DNA of 64,000 nucleotides from Ditylenchus dipsaci (GCA_004194705.1 SADC01000191.1:124001-188000), one strand, 5' to 3'. Shown: positions 1-11,922, counted from the stretch's first letter. A program made the numbers and translations. The notes: generated by a model from the letters alone, not told the origin.

Positions 1-3000
1 AGAAAGGATGTTGGGGCGCCGAACGGGTGGTTTGACTACCGCTGGGGTCAAAACTGGAATTGATTCAGCTGATGTCGATTCAATCATGTCTTTGGTCTTT
101 TTAGTAGACTGACCGCTAGAAGACTTCCTGTCTATCTTTGGCTTACTAAAATATTATAGAAATTATGGCTCTATATGTGTTCAAGGGTACACCCAAAAAA
201 ATATGCCTTGGTCACCCCTTTTTTGCAAAAAAATTTTCTACTAATTTCAGAAACAATTTATAAACACTTTTAAAGGAGCATGCTTTCCTGTTGATAAGTC
301 AATTGTTGATATTTGAATTCCGGGGACAAAATCCTACACTATGGTTTTGGCACGAATTGTTTTTTGAATGCGAGCAATTTTTATTTCAAATATTCTTTTT
401 GAATTTTTTAATTACGTCAAACCCAGCAACTGTGGGCACAGCAAAAAGTATGAGTACTCACTGAACCTGTAACATTTAGCCGGATCGGATCCCGAGGTTG
501 AGTATGAGTCAGACCTCTTCAGAGTGTCGTGCACTTCGAGTTTTGGATTTGCTGAGCCTTTGGGTCAGCCCTACAAATTTTTTCGGTCTGATGAGTAGGT
601 AAGATTTTAGTCTAATTAGTAGGTAAGATTAATTTCAACATACACAGATTTTTACCTAAATAGGTAGAGATTTTGGTATTAGGGCAGAATTTTCTAAAAC
701 TCTCGCCTTAGCATTGACAAATCGCCACACTGACGAAATCACCAACTTCCATAAAAGGTACCGAGAAAATTGAAAAATGAACAGTATTTAGTATTTCACT
801 TGCTCGGGCATTTCCGTTTTACACAGTGAACACTCAGCCAAAGATTGAAGGCAGAGCCAAAGGCTCAGCGAATCCAAAACTCGAAGACCACGGCACTCCG
901 AAGAGGTCTGACTCACGCTCAACCTCGGGATCCGAGCCGGTTAAAGCTACAGGTCAGTGAGTACTCATACTTTTTGCTGTGCCCACAATTGCTGGGTTTG
1001 ACATGATTAAAAGATTCAAAAAGAATGTTTGAAACAAAAAATGCTTGCATTCAAAAAACAATTCGTGCCAAAACCATAGTGTAGGATTTTGTCCCCGGGA
1101 ATTCAAATATCAACAATTGACTTATCAACAGGAAAGCATGCTCCTTTAACTAATTTTAAGCATAAAAATTTTGGTGTAAAATGTCAAAAAAATTGTTGCC
1201 TTGGTCGACCAAGCTGATATGGGCCTAGGCAAGGGTAGATCAGCGTAACTCACGAACTCAAACATGTTTTTCATACTTCCTTAAACTTCAAACATCATCT
1301 TTGAGTCTGTCCTAACATACGCTGGCCTACCCATGCGTAAGCCTAAAAATAACAATATTTCGAGAACAAAAATTTGTGCCGAAAAAACAACAGGGGTGAC
1401 CAAGCACTTTTTTAAAGTTTTTTTGCAAAGAAAAACAACATGGGGACCGAGACATATTTTTTGGGTGTACCCTCGAACACATATAGAGCCGAAATTATAG
1501 AATTAGAGGAGCTAAAACTAACTTTTTTTGCTGTGAGGATGTTTTAGATTGATGAGGATGTTTGTGAGAGCCAGTCAGGGAATACAGTGCTTGGCACAGC
1601 CTATTAAACACGGCATTGGTTGTGGCATGCCTTTCATGAAGCTTAGGCAGTTTCTCTTGCATCTGCAAACAACAGTATTATACTTTTTGATAGAGTGGTA
1701 TTTAATCTTCACCCCAAATTTATCAACAATGACCCCAAATTGCTAAAAAAATGACTGCAAATTTGAAATTTTAGTTAATTTTTGAATTTTTATGCTACCT
1801 TTTCAAATCCTTTTCAAATTTTTTGGATTATCGTGCAGCCCAGTATTCAACTTCGTTGCAGAATTTCAGATCTAAACATAGGTTGAGGGGTTTGGCTGAA
1901 ATAAAAGTTACTTCATTCAAACCTCTAAACCTCTACATTTCTGAAATCATTAAATGGATTTTGATAGCTTCTTAGAAATATGAGATCCTGGTCTACACGA
2001 CAATAAAAAAAATTTGATAAAAATTAGCACAAAAATTTTGAAGAAAAAAAATCAACTTTCAATATGCGACCATTTTTAAATATTGTCCTTCTGATACTGT
2101 TAAATAAATACATGTCGAACCCAGACCAATTAAAGGGCCATGGCCACGCGTTCTGGGTCGTTCCTGCCAATTCAATTTTTTTACTAATCATTAAACTTCT
2201 GCACGGTTTTTTTAACTTGGTTTATAATTAAAGAAGGCCTATGGATCTACTGGAGTTGCCGGTGCCAAAAAAACAGCTTAGTCTCCCCTTTTGTTTTTTG
2301 TTTAGCTTGGGGACCAAGCTGTTTTTGGCACCGGCAACTCCAGTAGAACCAAACCTACAATTTAATTTTAAATATGGTTTTGTTATAAACCCTATTGAAA
2401 AAGGATGGGTATAAAACACCCCGCTTTTTTTTCTTAAATTACCCGCTTTTTTATCTCAAATCTCCCACTTAATTTTAAAATTGAATTTTCTACCTTTTTT
2501 AACATAATTTTATTTTAATTATAGTACCATCTAGCCGCAGATCTCAGCTTTCTGATTAGCTATAAATTTAATTGTAAAATGTAAAAAAATTAAGAGATTT
2601 ACGTATTCGAATGGACGAACCTGAACCAAAATCTTACTTTCTTGTATTACGTTTTTTCTCCTTTTTTCTTTGAAATAATACAGTTGATTTTTATGGCTTA
2701 TAAGCAAGCTAAGATCCAAGGCTACCTGATCGTATTTTTTTTTTTTGAAAATTTAAGCGGGTAATTTAAGACAAAAAGGCGGGAGATTTGAGAAAATAGG
2801 TGGGAGAAATCAATTTGCTCCGTTGTAAAATCCGTACAGATGTTTAATAATTACGAAAAAAAATTTAAATTAAACCACCTGTAATAGCATGTGCATGCCC
2901 CTTTAAGACAAGTATCTGGCAAGTTAATTTGCAGATTTGAAAACATATGGGAATAATGTTCTGCCTTGTTTTAGAGTTAAATTTTTCAAGCACGGCTTAC

Positions 3001-6000
3001 CACTTTCATGCTCTTCTCTAGACTTTGTTGTTCAGCGAGAGCAGTAGCTTTTGACTGTTTAGCTCTAACAAGATGTTCTTCTTCTTCCGGCACTTCCACT
3101 TCTTCGCGGTGCTCAAAATATCTAAATATGGATCAAATGAACAAATCAAGACAGTGCTTACAAGACCCAACCTAACAAATGAGGTAGAAAAAGCAGGTGG
3201 TAGGTTAGGCAACCTAAATTAACACAGATCTTTACAACACAGCTTTACATATTTTGGACGATACTCTTTTTGTACCAAAATTTTATTTTGACTCCTTCTA
3301 TTGAGTTTGCTGAAAAAATTTCCAGAATAAAAAATGCCATGGTGTAGCTCAAAGATTTTACTTTTTCGTTCTACGTTTTTGAATCACATTGTGTGAGAAA
3401 ATAGAATCGCAAAGCTACATCATGGTATTCTTACTCTGGAAAAAAAGTTGAGAAAAGACATTAGAACAATGAGTGAGAATAGGATTCGTCCTCACAGGCT
3501 GTGAGTGAGAATAAGGAAGTTATTCTTTCCGTATTTCCTTTAATAAAGCGGCCGGCCGCCTTATTTTTTGGATGCAAAAAAATAGGAAAAATTTGAGGGT
3601 CGATCTCAAGATTTTTGGTGAAAATCCAAAATCTAAAAAGTGGAGTCGGTAGAGCTCGTGGAAGCTCAGAAAATGCAATAAACAGTTTTGCAAAATATTT
3701 ATTTTGGGCTGAGATGTAGGTCTTTAAAGTCGAGCGGGCCGCCTTATTAGTGACCGCCTGTCCGGCCGGGCCCGTCTCTGTCCCCGTCCGGACGGCGCTG
3801 AAAAGTGATACGGTCGGAGGGCCGACACGGCCGGCCGTCTTTGTGGCCGGCCGGCGGACGGCCGGTGAAAAACGTCCAGGACGGCGGACGGCCGGCAACG
3901 GCATACTCGGACGGGACGGCCAATGGCCGGCCCGTCCGAGACCGTCTTGTACTAGATCGAGACCATCCCACTAACGCATTTTTTGAATAAAAGATTAATA
4001 GAGCCATTGCTGTATTATCTTTAACTAAAAAATCAGTAAAAGCAAAAATTTGGTTAAAAAAATTAAAATTTGATGTGTTTTTTACTATTTTGGCGGGCCG
4101 GTGGACGGCCGGCCAAAATTTTAGCAAGACGGCAAAATATTGGACGGTCGGCCGACCGTCGGCCGTTAGAAAAAAATCGGACGGCCGGTTGGACGGCTGG
4201 CCAAAAACGTGTAGGATGGGGACGGGACGCCGTCCAAATTCTGAGATACGCGGTCACTATGCTTATTAGAGGAATTACAGTATTTTTAGTGAGAATCACT
4301 AAAAGTGAGATGTTCGCTGAAGATGACAATCTCAGTGAGAATTTAGATAAAAAAACTAGCTTTTTTTGAAGCTGAGGACGCTTTTTTGGCCTGTGAGTGA
4401 GAATTGAAAAAAGCCTTGTGAGTGAGAGTGAGGGAGATTCTCACTGAGATTCTTACTCGGAGTCAGCTCAGCAAAACACTGAAATTTAGTACGAAAAAGA
4501 ATATCGCCAATTTTCACTCAAATACTGAATTTTTTTTGATTGTTTGAATTTATTTTAAAATTTGAAAAAACCAACTGTTCGGTTGGCACTTCAGCAAATT
4601 TTTCTTCAAATTGGTGTCTGTCCATTCCCAGCAGTTCCGCTTTCTCCGCAAAAGCATTAATAAACTGAGCGCTTGTGTGAAGCATCTTAGTCTTTTTATT
4701 GTGCATCTGCAATCGAAAAATGATTTTAGGTTCAAAATGTAAAAAAAGATTACAGCTGGTAGGACCACAATCACATTTTCTATATTTTTTCATGCGCTGT
4801 TGGTAGCTGTGCAGTTGCTGGCGACGTTTAAACTCCTGTCTGGAGTTAAGCACTGGACGATGAAATAAGATCATACGTGCGTTTTCTTGCCTCATGAATT
4901 TGGCATAGCTGAATAAATACGGCATCAAAATTTAAAATCACTGTGAATGTTTTTTTTTCAAATTTCAAGTAGTACAGTAAACTCTCGATTTAACGGCTCC
5001 CCATGGGACCGGCCCTAGAGGGCCGCTAAATCGCGGGGCCGTTAAATTGAGGGTACAGTTACTTATATTCCAGCCAAATCGAGCGCATAAAAGGGGCCGC
5101 TAAACCGAGGGTTTCCTGTTTGAAATATTTTCACAAAAAGAGAATGTTTTTCACGGTTTTTGAAGAAAAATATTAAATTTATCCAGTGCTCATTTCTTTT
5201 TCAAGCAAAAAAAGAAGATTTTGACGTAAAATTTTATAAGTAAAAAATATCGCAGGTTGCGAAGAAGTACAACTATTTTTTTTGGATAAATCTTTTTTCT
5301 GCCCGTTTTTTTAGCTTTTTTCTGCCCGCTTTTGTTAAAAAGTGCCCGTTTTCGCTAAAAAGTGACCGATTTTGTTGGTTTTAATTTTGTGAGAACTCAA
5401 ATTTTTTAGTCTTTTAACAAATTGTAGTTCGGAATGTCTGCTACATTTTGGTGATAAAACTTCTAAAAAACTAGAATTTTTATAGACCTAAACTTTAAAA
5501 AACGTTCACTTGGTGATTTCTGACACGTTTTTTATTACCGAGCTAGCGCTTTTTAAAATTTATTTCTAAAAAATTCTAGTTTTTTAGAAGTTTTATTACC
5601 AAAATGTCGCTGACATTCAGGGTTACAATTTGATACCAAAAACTTTGAAACTTAAAACTTAGCTTAAAAACTTGGATTATATTCCAGAACCTTTAGAGGG
5701 GCAGGGGCGAGGGGTGTTGTTATATTCCAGCAGCGTCAAATTTCCCTTTTAGGCTTTCATATAATTCTTATTCTTTTTGTAAGCGAAATCAACAGACTTA
5801 CGCGTCTTTTCTTATTCTTAGTGTGTCAGAGTGATTGTGTTTTTGCATAGCAAAAAATTGAGTCCATGTAGCCATTTTGCTCTGAGTGTCCCAACATAGA
5901 ATTTTCATTTTGAGCATCTACAAGCAAGCCTAGTCTAAAGCAACAAAAAAGTTCCTAAATTAAAATTGAAAAGAAGTCGAAAGTGGTGGCCGAACGATCC

Positions 6001-9000
6001 AACACCAAAAACTGATGGATAATGAGAACTTTGGCTTTACAGTCGAACCTCGATATAACGAAACCCTTGATATAACGAACCCCTAGGCTCAATTCGGTTG
6101 GATTTGACCGAAACATAATCAAACTTACCATTGATATAACGAACCCTCGATATAACGAACATTTTTTCAAAATTTTTGCAGACAAACATACCCTTGGCAT
6201 AACGAAACCTTCTATATGACTAACATTTTTTAAAAATTTTGCATAGAAAAGTGTCAATGCAACAAAACTTTTGAACTGAAGAGAGAGGAGCACATTAGAA
6301 AAGGCGGTAATTAGAGGAAATACCGCATTGATGATATAATGACATACATTTACTTACGCAATACTAGGTGAATGTAGTAAAACCTGGATACAACGAACTC
6401 TTTATTTAGTTTTGGTTGCAATACCTCTATATAACAAACCTTCGTTATGACAAAAAATTCGTTATAACGAACCTTCGTTATAACGAACCCTCGACATAAC
6501 GAACATTTTTCCGCCCCTCAGAGAGTTCGTTATATCAAGGTTCAACTCCTTTAAAAGATGCCCTGAAAATCGAAATGGAAAAAGAGAAAAAAACAATCGA
6601 AAAGAGGATGATTAGTTTTTTTATTCCATTTAAATTTTAAGGCATTTTTGAAGGAATTTAGAAATTCTGATATTGATGATGCAAACCAACTTTTCGTTCT
6701 GCACAAGCTTATCTGAGATTACGAATCGGGTTGTCGATAAAATATGGCTCAATAACCACATTTAAAAAACAAAAAACTTGGATATATCCTTGGATAAATC
6801 TTATATCTGCCTTGTTCTGGATGAAAAGTGTCTTGTTTTTTTCTTTTAGTCACAGCAGCATGTATACTTGCCATTTATTCAAAGTGATGACACCATCACG
6901 TAGCCCTACTTTCCGGTTTCTAACGGCTTATTGTTTGTTGCAACATCTTCGCACAAACTAGCAGAGACGCCTCGAAATATGAAGCAATTCGGAAAATTAT
7001 TTAATTCAAACTTTCACCTTTTTGTGCTAAATTTTGAAAAGATGTTGCAACAAAAAATACGACGTTAGAAACTAGATGAGGAGGGCTACGCGATGGTGTT
7101 ATCACTCTGAAAAAATTGCTACTATACTTGCTGCTGTGACTAAAAGAAAAAAAACAAGGCACTTTTCATCCAGAACAAGGCACATTTAATTCTCGTCCTA
7201 TATCCTTTCGTGTCGAGACTATTTCCTTAACAGCTTTCACCCTTCCTTTAAATGCAATAAACATTTTCATGAAAAATCTATAATTTGATATCTAGATTCT
7301 TAAAGTAGGGGGTACGGAGCTATTGCAGACTGTCCAGCTATTAGAGAAAATACGGTAATTCAATCTTATGCAGTAAAAGTGCGCTGCTTTTGGTTGCGCA
7401 GCTGCCAACCCGTGGACAAGATATCAATATAACCCATTTTAGGTTAGTCTTGTGAATGTATATTTTTAACACAAAGAGTGCAGTTAAATAATTTTTGTGA
7501 CATTCAAGAAAAAAAGTTTTTTCGAAAAAGTCAGCTTGGGGAACCAAGGCGAAAGTTAAATTTTCGCAAAAAACAGGGGGACCAAGGCATACTTTTTTCG
7601 GCCTCCACGTGAACACACACCGTATACCGTATTTTCTCTAATAACTCCCGGGTCTAAGGATTTGCAATTGCGTTCTTGGCATTGTGTTTTTAACCCACTT
7701 TTTGAAGACTTTTCTCAGGCAACTTAGCACTCATTTTGTAGCCAGTGAGATTAGCAAAAAATGGATCAAAAACACAATGCCAAGAGCACGATTTCAAATC
7801 CTTAGACCCGGGAGTTATTAGAGAAAATACGGTATGTTCTATTCATGGCCCATGGGCGATTGATTTTCAACCTCTGATAAAATTTTGAAATTTCAAATCA
7901 AAAATGGCTTTAACTCTGAAATCCTAGTCATAAAAGCGAGGAGTGAGCGATTTACGGTACATATCTCTTTTTTTATTCCGAAAAAATTTAAAGCCAACAC
8001 AAAACGATACTAGTGATCTTTAAAAATTTCGACAATTACGAATATGCTAGTAAAAATCGAAAAGACCCACTTTTGTGCACACGTAACGTGATAGAAGTTT
8101 TTACACATGCCCGCTTCACATTGCAAGGTAATTCCCGTTCTAGCTTCTAATTTGTCTGGGCAAGCAATACAAGGTTTTCTTCCGAACGCTTTGTAGTCGA
8201 TTTCTTGCCAACTAACTGCTGATAATGATCTACGTCACCAAAGCTGATGCCACAGAATAAAGAGCACAAATAAGGTGTACCCAGCCTCCTCCCACATCTT
8301 AATTGAAAAATTTAACAAAAATAGCTCGAATTTAAAGTCTTACCAGCTTTTTTAAAAGCTCCTAATCTACTTGGACACAGTTCACAATGTGGCACCACAT
8401 TCAATCCAAAAATGCAAGGCTCACAAACCAGGGTTCTGTAGAAGAGCTTGAATTTACACTTTGGTCATCAGTGGCATCATCTACCATATAGCATGCCTCA
8501 TGTACGGCTAGTCCACACCTCAAAAATCATGAATAAAGTAGGTCTTTACGGATTGTGTGTCCATCATATAAGTTACAAGCCTCTATATGTGTTTAAGCAT
8601 ACCCAAAAAATACTGCTGTTAATTTTTTTGAATTTTTGAACATATCAGCACTTAACTTGGGACTACTACAGGGATGGGAATGAAATTTTTTTGAAAAAAG
8701 TACATTTGGACAGAAAAGTACAAAAAAGTAATTTCGCCAAAAAGTGCTATTTTATCCAGTGCTTATTGCTATTTCGAATCGAAAAAAAAAAGATTTTGAC
8801 GTAAACTTCAAAAATAAAAAAGATTTAGGATCCCGAAAAAAGTAAAAAATCTTTTTGAAAAGTACGATTCCCATCCCTGGACTACTATCTTAGGTCTCTA
8901 TTTACGACAGTAGGTCATTTTTATGGCTTGCTTTTAGGCGCACGTCCAACGGGACTCAAATGTGTTTTCCTTACTTTTTCGTGGTACGCGAAAAAATGTT

Positions 9001-10191
9001 CAAAAGCGTTCTATAATATTGTGAAAAATATTGCAAGAGAAAATATTCTAAAAATGAAAATGACACGTTTGAAATTTGTAACCTCTCGAAACTCTAATTT
9101 TTTGAATTTTTCGACAAACGACTTTTTTTGTTCTTTTTGTATATAAGTTGCTTGTAAAAAACTATAAAAAATACTTTTTTTTTAAATGTGGATGAATAAG
9201 CTAAAAAAGATTGAAAAAGTCAAACTATCATACTTGTCACATTGAATGATCTCAGCATCTTTAATAGTTTGCCTTAGATTCATGCAAATACTGCACACCA
9301 ATAAATCTTTAGAATCACTAGAAGTAGAAGGCAGTTGTTCAAAATGTTTGCTTGTACCAGCATTTTCATAGCTCTAAATTTTAGATTAAAGTTAAGATGG
9401 CCCATTGACAAGTCTGCTCACCAAGCCTGTGCTGTCCTGTATTTGAATGTCCTTTTCGTCGTCACTTTCTCCCTCACTTTTTTCTTGGTCAGCATCAGAG
9501 GCAGAGCTTGAAGCGTTGGAGTCAGTATCATCCTGTTCTTGATCTGAATTTCCAGAGCTGTTCTCTCCAGCTAAAAATATTATGAATAATTGAGAATTGA
9601 AATAATTTACCGTAGTATTTCATTTAAAAGGGCCGGTACGTTTATTTTTATGCCCATCTAAAATCGAAAAAATTGGGGATGAATCTCGAGATTTTCTGGT
9701 GAAGATCCAAAATTAAAAAAGTGGAATCGGAATTAAGAAAACAAATTTCCAAACATTGGTTTTGGTTGAGATATAGGTACTCAAAGTCGAGTAAGCCCGC
9801 TTAATAGAGAAAATACGGTGACTGCAAAAAAATTTACCAGAAAAATCGACATCGTCCTCGTCATCTTCCCCACCACCTGAACCTTCCTCAAATATGACAG
9901 CATTTGGTTTAATTTGTCGTTTCCTGGTCCTCTGGATACTGAAAGGTCAGAACATGCAAATAAGAAACAGTATAAAGAGCTACTGGTGACAAAACGCAAA
10001 AGGCTTAAAATTTTAAAGTTCCTACTCTTGCAATTCGAAATAATTTAGTTTGATAGTTTAAAAAAATAAAAAAAAAAACTTTTTTTAGCTTAAGAAAATA
10101 TTTTATTTTAAAATAAATAAATATATTTCTTAGACATATCAAAAGGCTTACCAGCAAGTTTCAAAAAGTTAGCTCTTTCCTGTTCAGACAT
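1..10191 (-). CDS. PHF14: PHF14-like PHD-finger protein (3' end beyond window)
   Basis: Chromatin-reader type protein, expected to be nuclear. Exons read on the minus strand (high to low): 10191-10152 (ATG at 10191), 9938-9838, 9570-9422, 9373-9234, 8518-8344, 8297-about 8050, 4940-about 4790, 4706-4572, 3213-3172, 3121-3001, 1662-1523 and 145-1 (continues off the edge). Order of content: acidic Ser/Asp/Glu-rich N-terminus, PHD finger starting CSICMNLR, then the extended PHD half containing CELCPSRLGAFKK, WVHLICALY and EAGMCKNFYHVTCAQ, a basic segment with ligand-like LCQIH, a coiled-coil-like stretch (YFEHREEVEV, MQEKLPKLHERH) and a Lys/Ser-rich tail. This order and the TEPWF/CELCP signature match the PHF14 family as I know it; the final PHD finger would lie outside. 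Phases agree at most junctions. The exon 1 to exon 2 link, the 3' ends near 8050 and 4790, and the links from 4790 to 4706 and from 4572 to 3213 are uncertain. Single-base frame breaks occur near 8426, 8256, 8210 and about 4850. Confidence 0.85.
167..1490. mobile_element. hAT-like foldback element in a PHF14 intron, TSD GAAATTAT
   Basis: Long terminal inverted repeat beginning GGCTCTATATGTGTTC on the left and ending in its complement at 1490. The 8-bp GAAATTAT lies directly outside both ends (159-166, 1491-1498). An 8-bp duplication fits hAT-type transposition. Removing the element plus one TSD copy (1332 nt) from the 1377-nt intron (146-1522) leaves 45 nt, matching the other introns here. 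It carries a second, nested element (274-1145). No transposase seen. A related end lies near 8575-8610. Confidence 0.85.
274..1145. mobile_element. TTAA-target foldback element (nested)
   Basis: Ends read TTAA-AGGAGCATG on the left (270-282) and CATGCTCCT-TTAA on the right (1137-1149), giving the TTAA duplication used by Kolobok/piggyBac-type elements; the AGG- start is more Kolobok-like. The arms are close complements over at least 130 bp. A third inverted layer lies inside, about 410-1010. Non-coding. Confidence 0.8.
2134..2902. mobile_element. TTAA-target element in a PHF14 intron
   Basis: TTAA-AGGGCCATGGCCACGC at the left (2130 on) and GTGCATGCCCCT-TTAA at the right. It lies in the PHF14 intron between the exons at 3001 and 1662. 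It contains an inner stem with CTTGGGGACCAAGCTG-type words around 2260-2340 and no convincing gene. Confidence 0.65.
3529..4280. mobile_element. CCGTATT-family TA-target MITE, interrupted
   Basis: Left end CCGTATTTCCTTTAATAAAG followed by the palindromic word GCGGCCGGCCGC and TTATTTTTTGG. The right end is GCTTATTAGAGGAATTACAG followed by TA at 4281. The body holds the conserved internal text of this family (AAAATCCAAAATCTAAAAAG and so on). Split at 3750 by a G+C-rich element. Confidence 0.75.
3750..4258. mobile_element. G+C-rich hAT-like element with GGACGGCCGG words
   Basis: Inverted ends AGTGACCGC / GCGGTCACT. Flanks GCCTTATT and TGCTTATT look like a decayed 8-bp TSD inside the CCGTATT MITE. 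Both halves (3753-3950 and 4090-4240) are arrays of CGGACGGCCGGC-type words, far richer in G+C than the surroundings. Long open frames here are by-products of this composition, not genes. Confidence 0.65.
4976..5119. mobile_element. pogo/Tigger-like MITE
   Basis: Starts TA-CAGTAAACTCTCGATTTAAC and ends with the complement-like CGCTAAACCGAGGGTTTCCTG. CAGT...CTCGATTTAACG ends and a TA target are typical of pogo/Tigger-type Tc1-mariner elements. The word TTAACGGC/GCCGTTAAA is repeated inside. No transposase. Confidence 0.65.
5430..5625. repeat. foldback repeat
   Basis: AATGTCTGCTACATTTTGGT at the left is mirrored near 5600 (ACCAAAATGTCGCTGACATT), with arms reading AAACTTCTAAAAAACTAGAA and its complement. 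The rest of 5120-6040, inside the large PHF14 intron, shows only A+T-rich unique-looking sequence. Confidence 0.7.
6040..6550. mobile_element. pogo/Tigger-like element with ATATAACGAACCC words
   Basis: TA followed by CAGTCGAACCTCGATATAAC at the left. The right side reads GTTCGTTATATCAAGGTTCA. At least ten copies of the word ATATAACGAA(CCC) occur in both orientations between. Ends match pogo/Tigger elements as a class. Non-coding; lies in the PHF14 intron. Confidence 0.75.
6785..7205. repeat. foldback repeat, CTTGTTCTGGATGAAAAGTG family
   Basis: Inverted arms contain TCTGCCTTGTTCTGGATG (left) and CATCCAGAACAAGGCAC (right), plus TCACAGCAGCATGTATACTT and its near complement. The same arm text recurs at about 45890-45960 and 49700-49770. 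No coding evidence. Confidence 0.65.
7627..7832. mobile_element. CCGTATT-family MITE (complete)
   Basis: TA / CCGTATTTTCTCTAATAACT ... AGTTATTAGAGAAAATACGG / TA, 206 bp. The private word is CTCCCGGGTCTAAGGATTT, mirrored exactly at the other end as AAATCCTTAGACCCGGGAG. A right end of another copy (TATTAGAGAAAATACGG) sits at 7339-7355. Confidence 0.9.
8050..9373 (-). CDS. PHF14: PHD/extended-PHD exons of the PHF14-like gene
   Basis: Three exons (9373-9234, 8518-8344, 8297-about 8050) encode the zinc-binding core. Visible ligand pattern: CxxC in LVCSICMN, CDxC split across an intron (QCDK then CGLAVHEACY), a Ser-rich loop, CEPC, CELC, WVH..ICALY, CIAC, CEAGMC, H and C of FYHVTCAQ. The intron between the last two exons is 46 nt; the one between the first two (9233-8519) holds a 211-bp hAT MITE. 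Three frame breaks lie in this block, each repaired by adding one T: before CEPC (8425-8427), after ICALY (8256-8257) and before WQEIDYK (8210-8211). All expected metal ligands are otherwise present, which argues for a functional gene with base-level sequence errors, though recent pseudogenisation cannot be excluded. Confidence 0.85.
8669..8879. mobile_element. hAT MITE, TSD GACTACTA
   Basis: Ends CAGGGATGGGAAT / ATTCCCATCCCTG with perfect 8-bp duplications GACTACTA (8661-8668, 8880-8887). The subterminal words AAAAAGTAC match those of the autonomous hAT at 15228-17868, so this is probably its non-autonomous derivative. It sits in the intron splitting the PHF14 PHD finger. Confidence 0.93.
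9610..9818. mobile_element. CCGTATT-family MITE
   Basis: TA / CCGTAGTATTTCATTTAAAA ... CTTAATAGAGAAAATACGG. The left word GGGCCGGTACG is followed by TTTATTTTTATG. It lies in the 267-nt PHF14 intron 9571-9837, which would be about 56 nt without it. Confidence 0.8.
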
Positions 10192-10568
10192 TGCGGGTAC
10201 TGTAAATAAAATTATTACTGTAAAAACTGATTATAAATGTTCAATGCCATAAATCAAAGGAGAATTTTGGCATAGTTTTTATACTATGTAATATTGAAAA
10301 GATATATAAATTAATAAAAATGAGGGTAATAAGTGTAAAGGGATAAAGCAAATGAAGCAAAAGGACGCCTAATAGCAGAACAAGGAAGCCTGTTTTCTCC
10401 CTTCGTCTCTGTCTTGTGTCATCTCTAGCAACACAAAACTAGTTCTAGGCGGGACAAACTCACTTTAAAAATTTTGAATAAAATTTTTGGTGTAAGAAAG
10501 TAACTGAAAAAATACTAAGCAGATCAGAAAATATTATATAAAATTTACATAAAAATTATAGGGATCTA

Positions 10569-10723
10569 CCGTAAATCCTCTAATAGAGCCTCCGGGGGCT
10601 TTATTTTTCAATCCCTGAAAAATCTTGAGATTGTCAATCAAAAATGGTGCTAACTCTGAAACTCTAGTCAAAAATCGAGGGGGGGCTCTATTAGAGAGGG
10701 GGGCTCTATTAAGGGATTTACGG
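10569..10723. mobile_element. CCGTATT-family MITE
   Basis: TA / CCGTAAATCCTCTAATAGAG ... CTCTATTAAGGGATTTACGG / TA. The private word is GAGCC(TCCGG)GGGCTTTA. The right side holds two direct copies of GGGGGCTCTATTA. Located upstream of the PHF14 start. Confidence 0.85.
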
Positions 10724-10984
10724 TATACTGGAATTGGGTGTTATTTCTGCTTTGACTATTTTGTTGTTGTTTTTGGATTGTAGTTAGGCCAGAGTTCTTT
10801 TACAAATACTCAATTATGTTTCTCGAAGTATAAAAAAGCGAGAAAAACATTCTTGAGTGTGTTCTAAAGTACGCTGACCCAACTAATAGCCAATAAATAA
10901 CAATGAGGATCAACGCGGAAAACTCACACGGTTTTAGGATAAGGCCAGTTTAAATAAAGCTGATTTACAGCGTAAATTCACCTT

Positions 10985-11570
10985 GTGTGGTAAATTGAAA
11001 AGTAGGCGGAAAGATCTCATGTGCTTTAGGGCGTACACAACCACTTTGCCGCATGGCACTTCTACCGTAAGATGCTTTGCCGTAGACACTTCGCCGCACA
11101 ATTATTGTTGAAAACACAAAAGTGCGGCAAAGTGTCTGCGGCAGAAGTGTGTAGGAACCGTTTAGTGTGCTTTTTACATAAGGTCCGGCGGCGATCTTAT
11201 GTAAAAAATTTAATTTTGATAACCTATATAAATATAGATGGATAAATATAGAAATTATGTTGATTAAGGCATGGCTCGCAGATGTCCTTATTTATAAGAT
11301 TTGTCTTCATTTTGAGATTCCAAATCTCATTTTTTCTGGAATTTTCAGTCAAAATCTTATTTTTTAGCCGTAAAAGTGCCATAAGTACTGGATAAAATAG
11401 CATATTTTGTCAAAATTCCATAAAATGTCCTGATTTTTAAAATAAGCTGGAAGCCATGGATTAAGGTGATTATGGTCAATTCGACCATCATAAACAACTT
11501 GATCACTACACAAAATTAAAAAAAAATAGTGAAAAAATCGGCAGCCTCCCTAAAGCACATAAGGTCCGGT
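10985..11570. repeat. repeat with TTTGCCGCA words
   Basis: ACTTTGCCGCA/TGCGGCAAAG words are repeated in both orientations at 11043-11150. ATAAGGTCCGG occurs at 11178 and 11560, and GTGCTTTAGGG (11023) is mirrored near 11548. Probably one or two foldback elements; ends not resolved. Between 10724 and 10984, and from 11570 to 11920, I see no gene. Confidence 0.45.
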
Positions 11571-11922
11571 GCAAATCTCTTTTTTGTGGGATCTTATTCG
11601 CCGCGAAAATTTTTCTTTTTGGTATTTTAGATCTCCATTTTTGGAATTTCAGTTGCGTCGAAAATATTTTTTTTATTTAGGCTGCTTTCTGAGCACTTTC
11701 ATCAAAAATCTCAGTTTTTGGAATTTTGTCTGTTTCGTATTAGAAAAAGTGATAATATTACTTTTTTATTGTTTCTATGTGATTTTTTGCGATGGTTTTT
11801 TTAGCGGATAAAATTCCCAAAAAGGGATTTCGGTCTATCTCCTAAATTGGCTTGTATTTACGAGCGTTCACCTCGTATTTCCATGATATTTAACAGTAGT
11901 AAATTCTCATCCCGCAGCCCTA

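Larger units (their letters stand above)
3467..4460. mobile_element. outermost layer of a three-deep nest, GTGAGTGAGAAT words
   Basis: Both ends carry arrays of GTGAGTGAGAAT and GGACGCTTTTTTGGCCTG-like words in inverted orientation (3467-3515 and about 4380-4460). I infer an element whose body has been split by the CCGTATT-family copy at 3529-4280. Exact ends and TSD not resolved. Related words occur alone near 59290-59360. Confidence 0.45.

Noticed and set aside
3747..4330. Overlapping Arg/Pro/Gly-rich open frames in 3.75-4.33 kb
   Set aside because: They arise on both strands from the GGACGGCCGG word array of a nested transposon.
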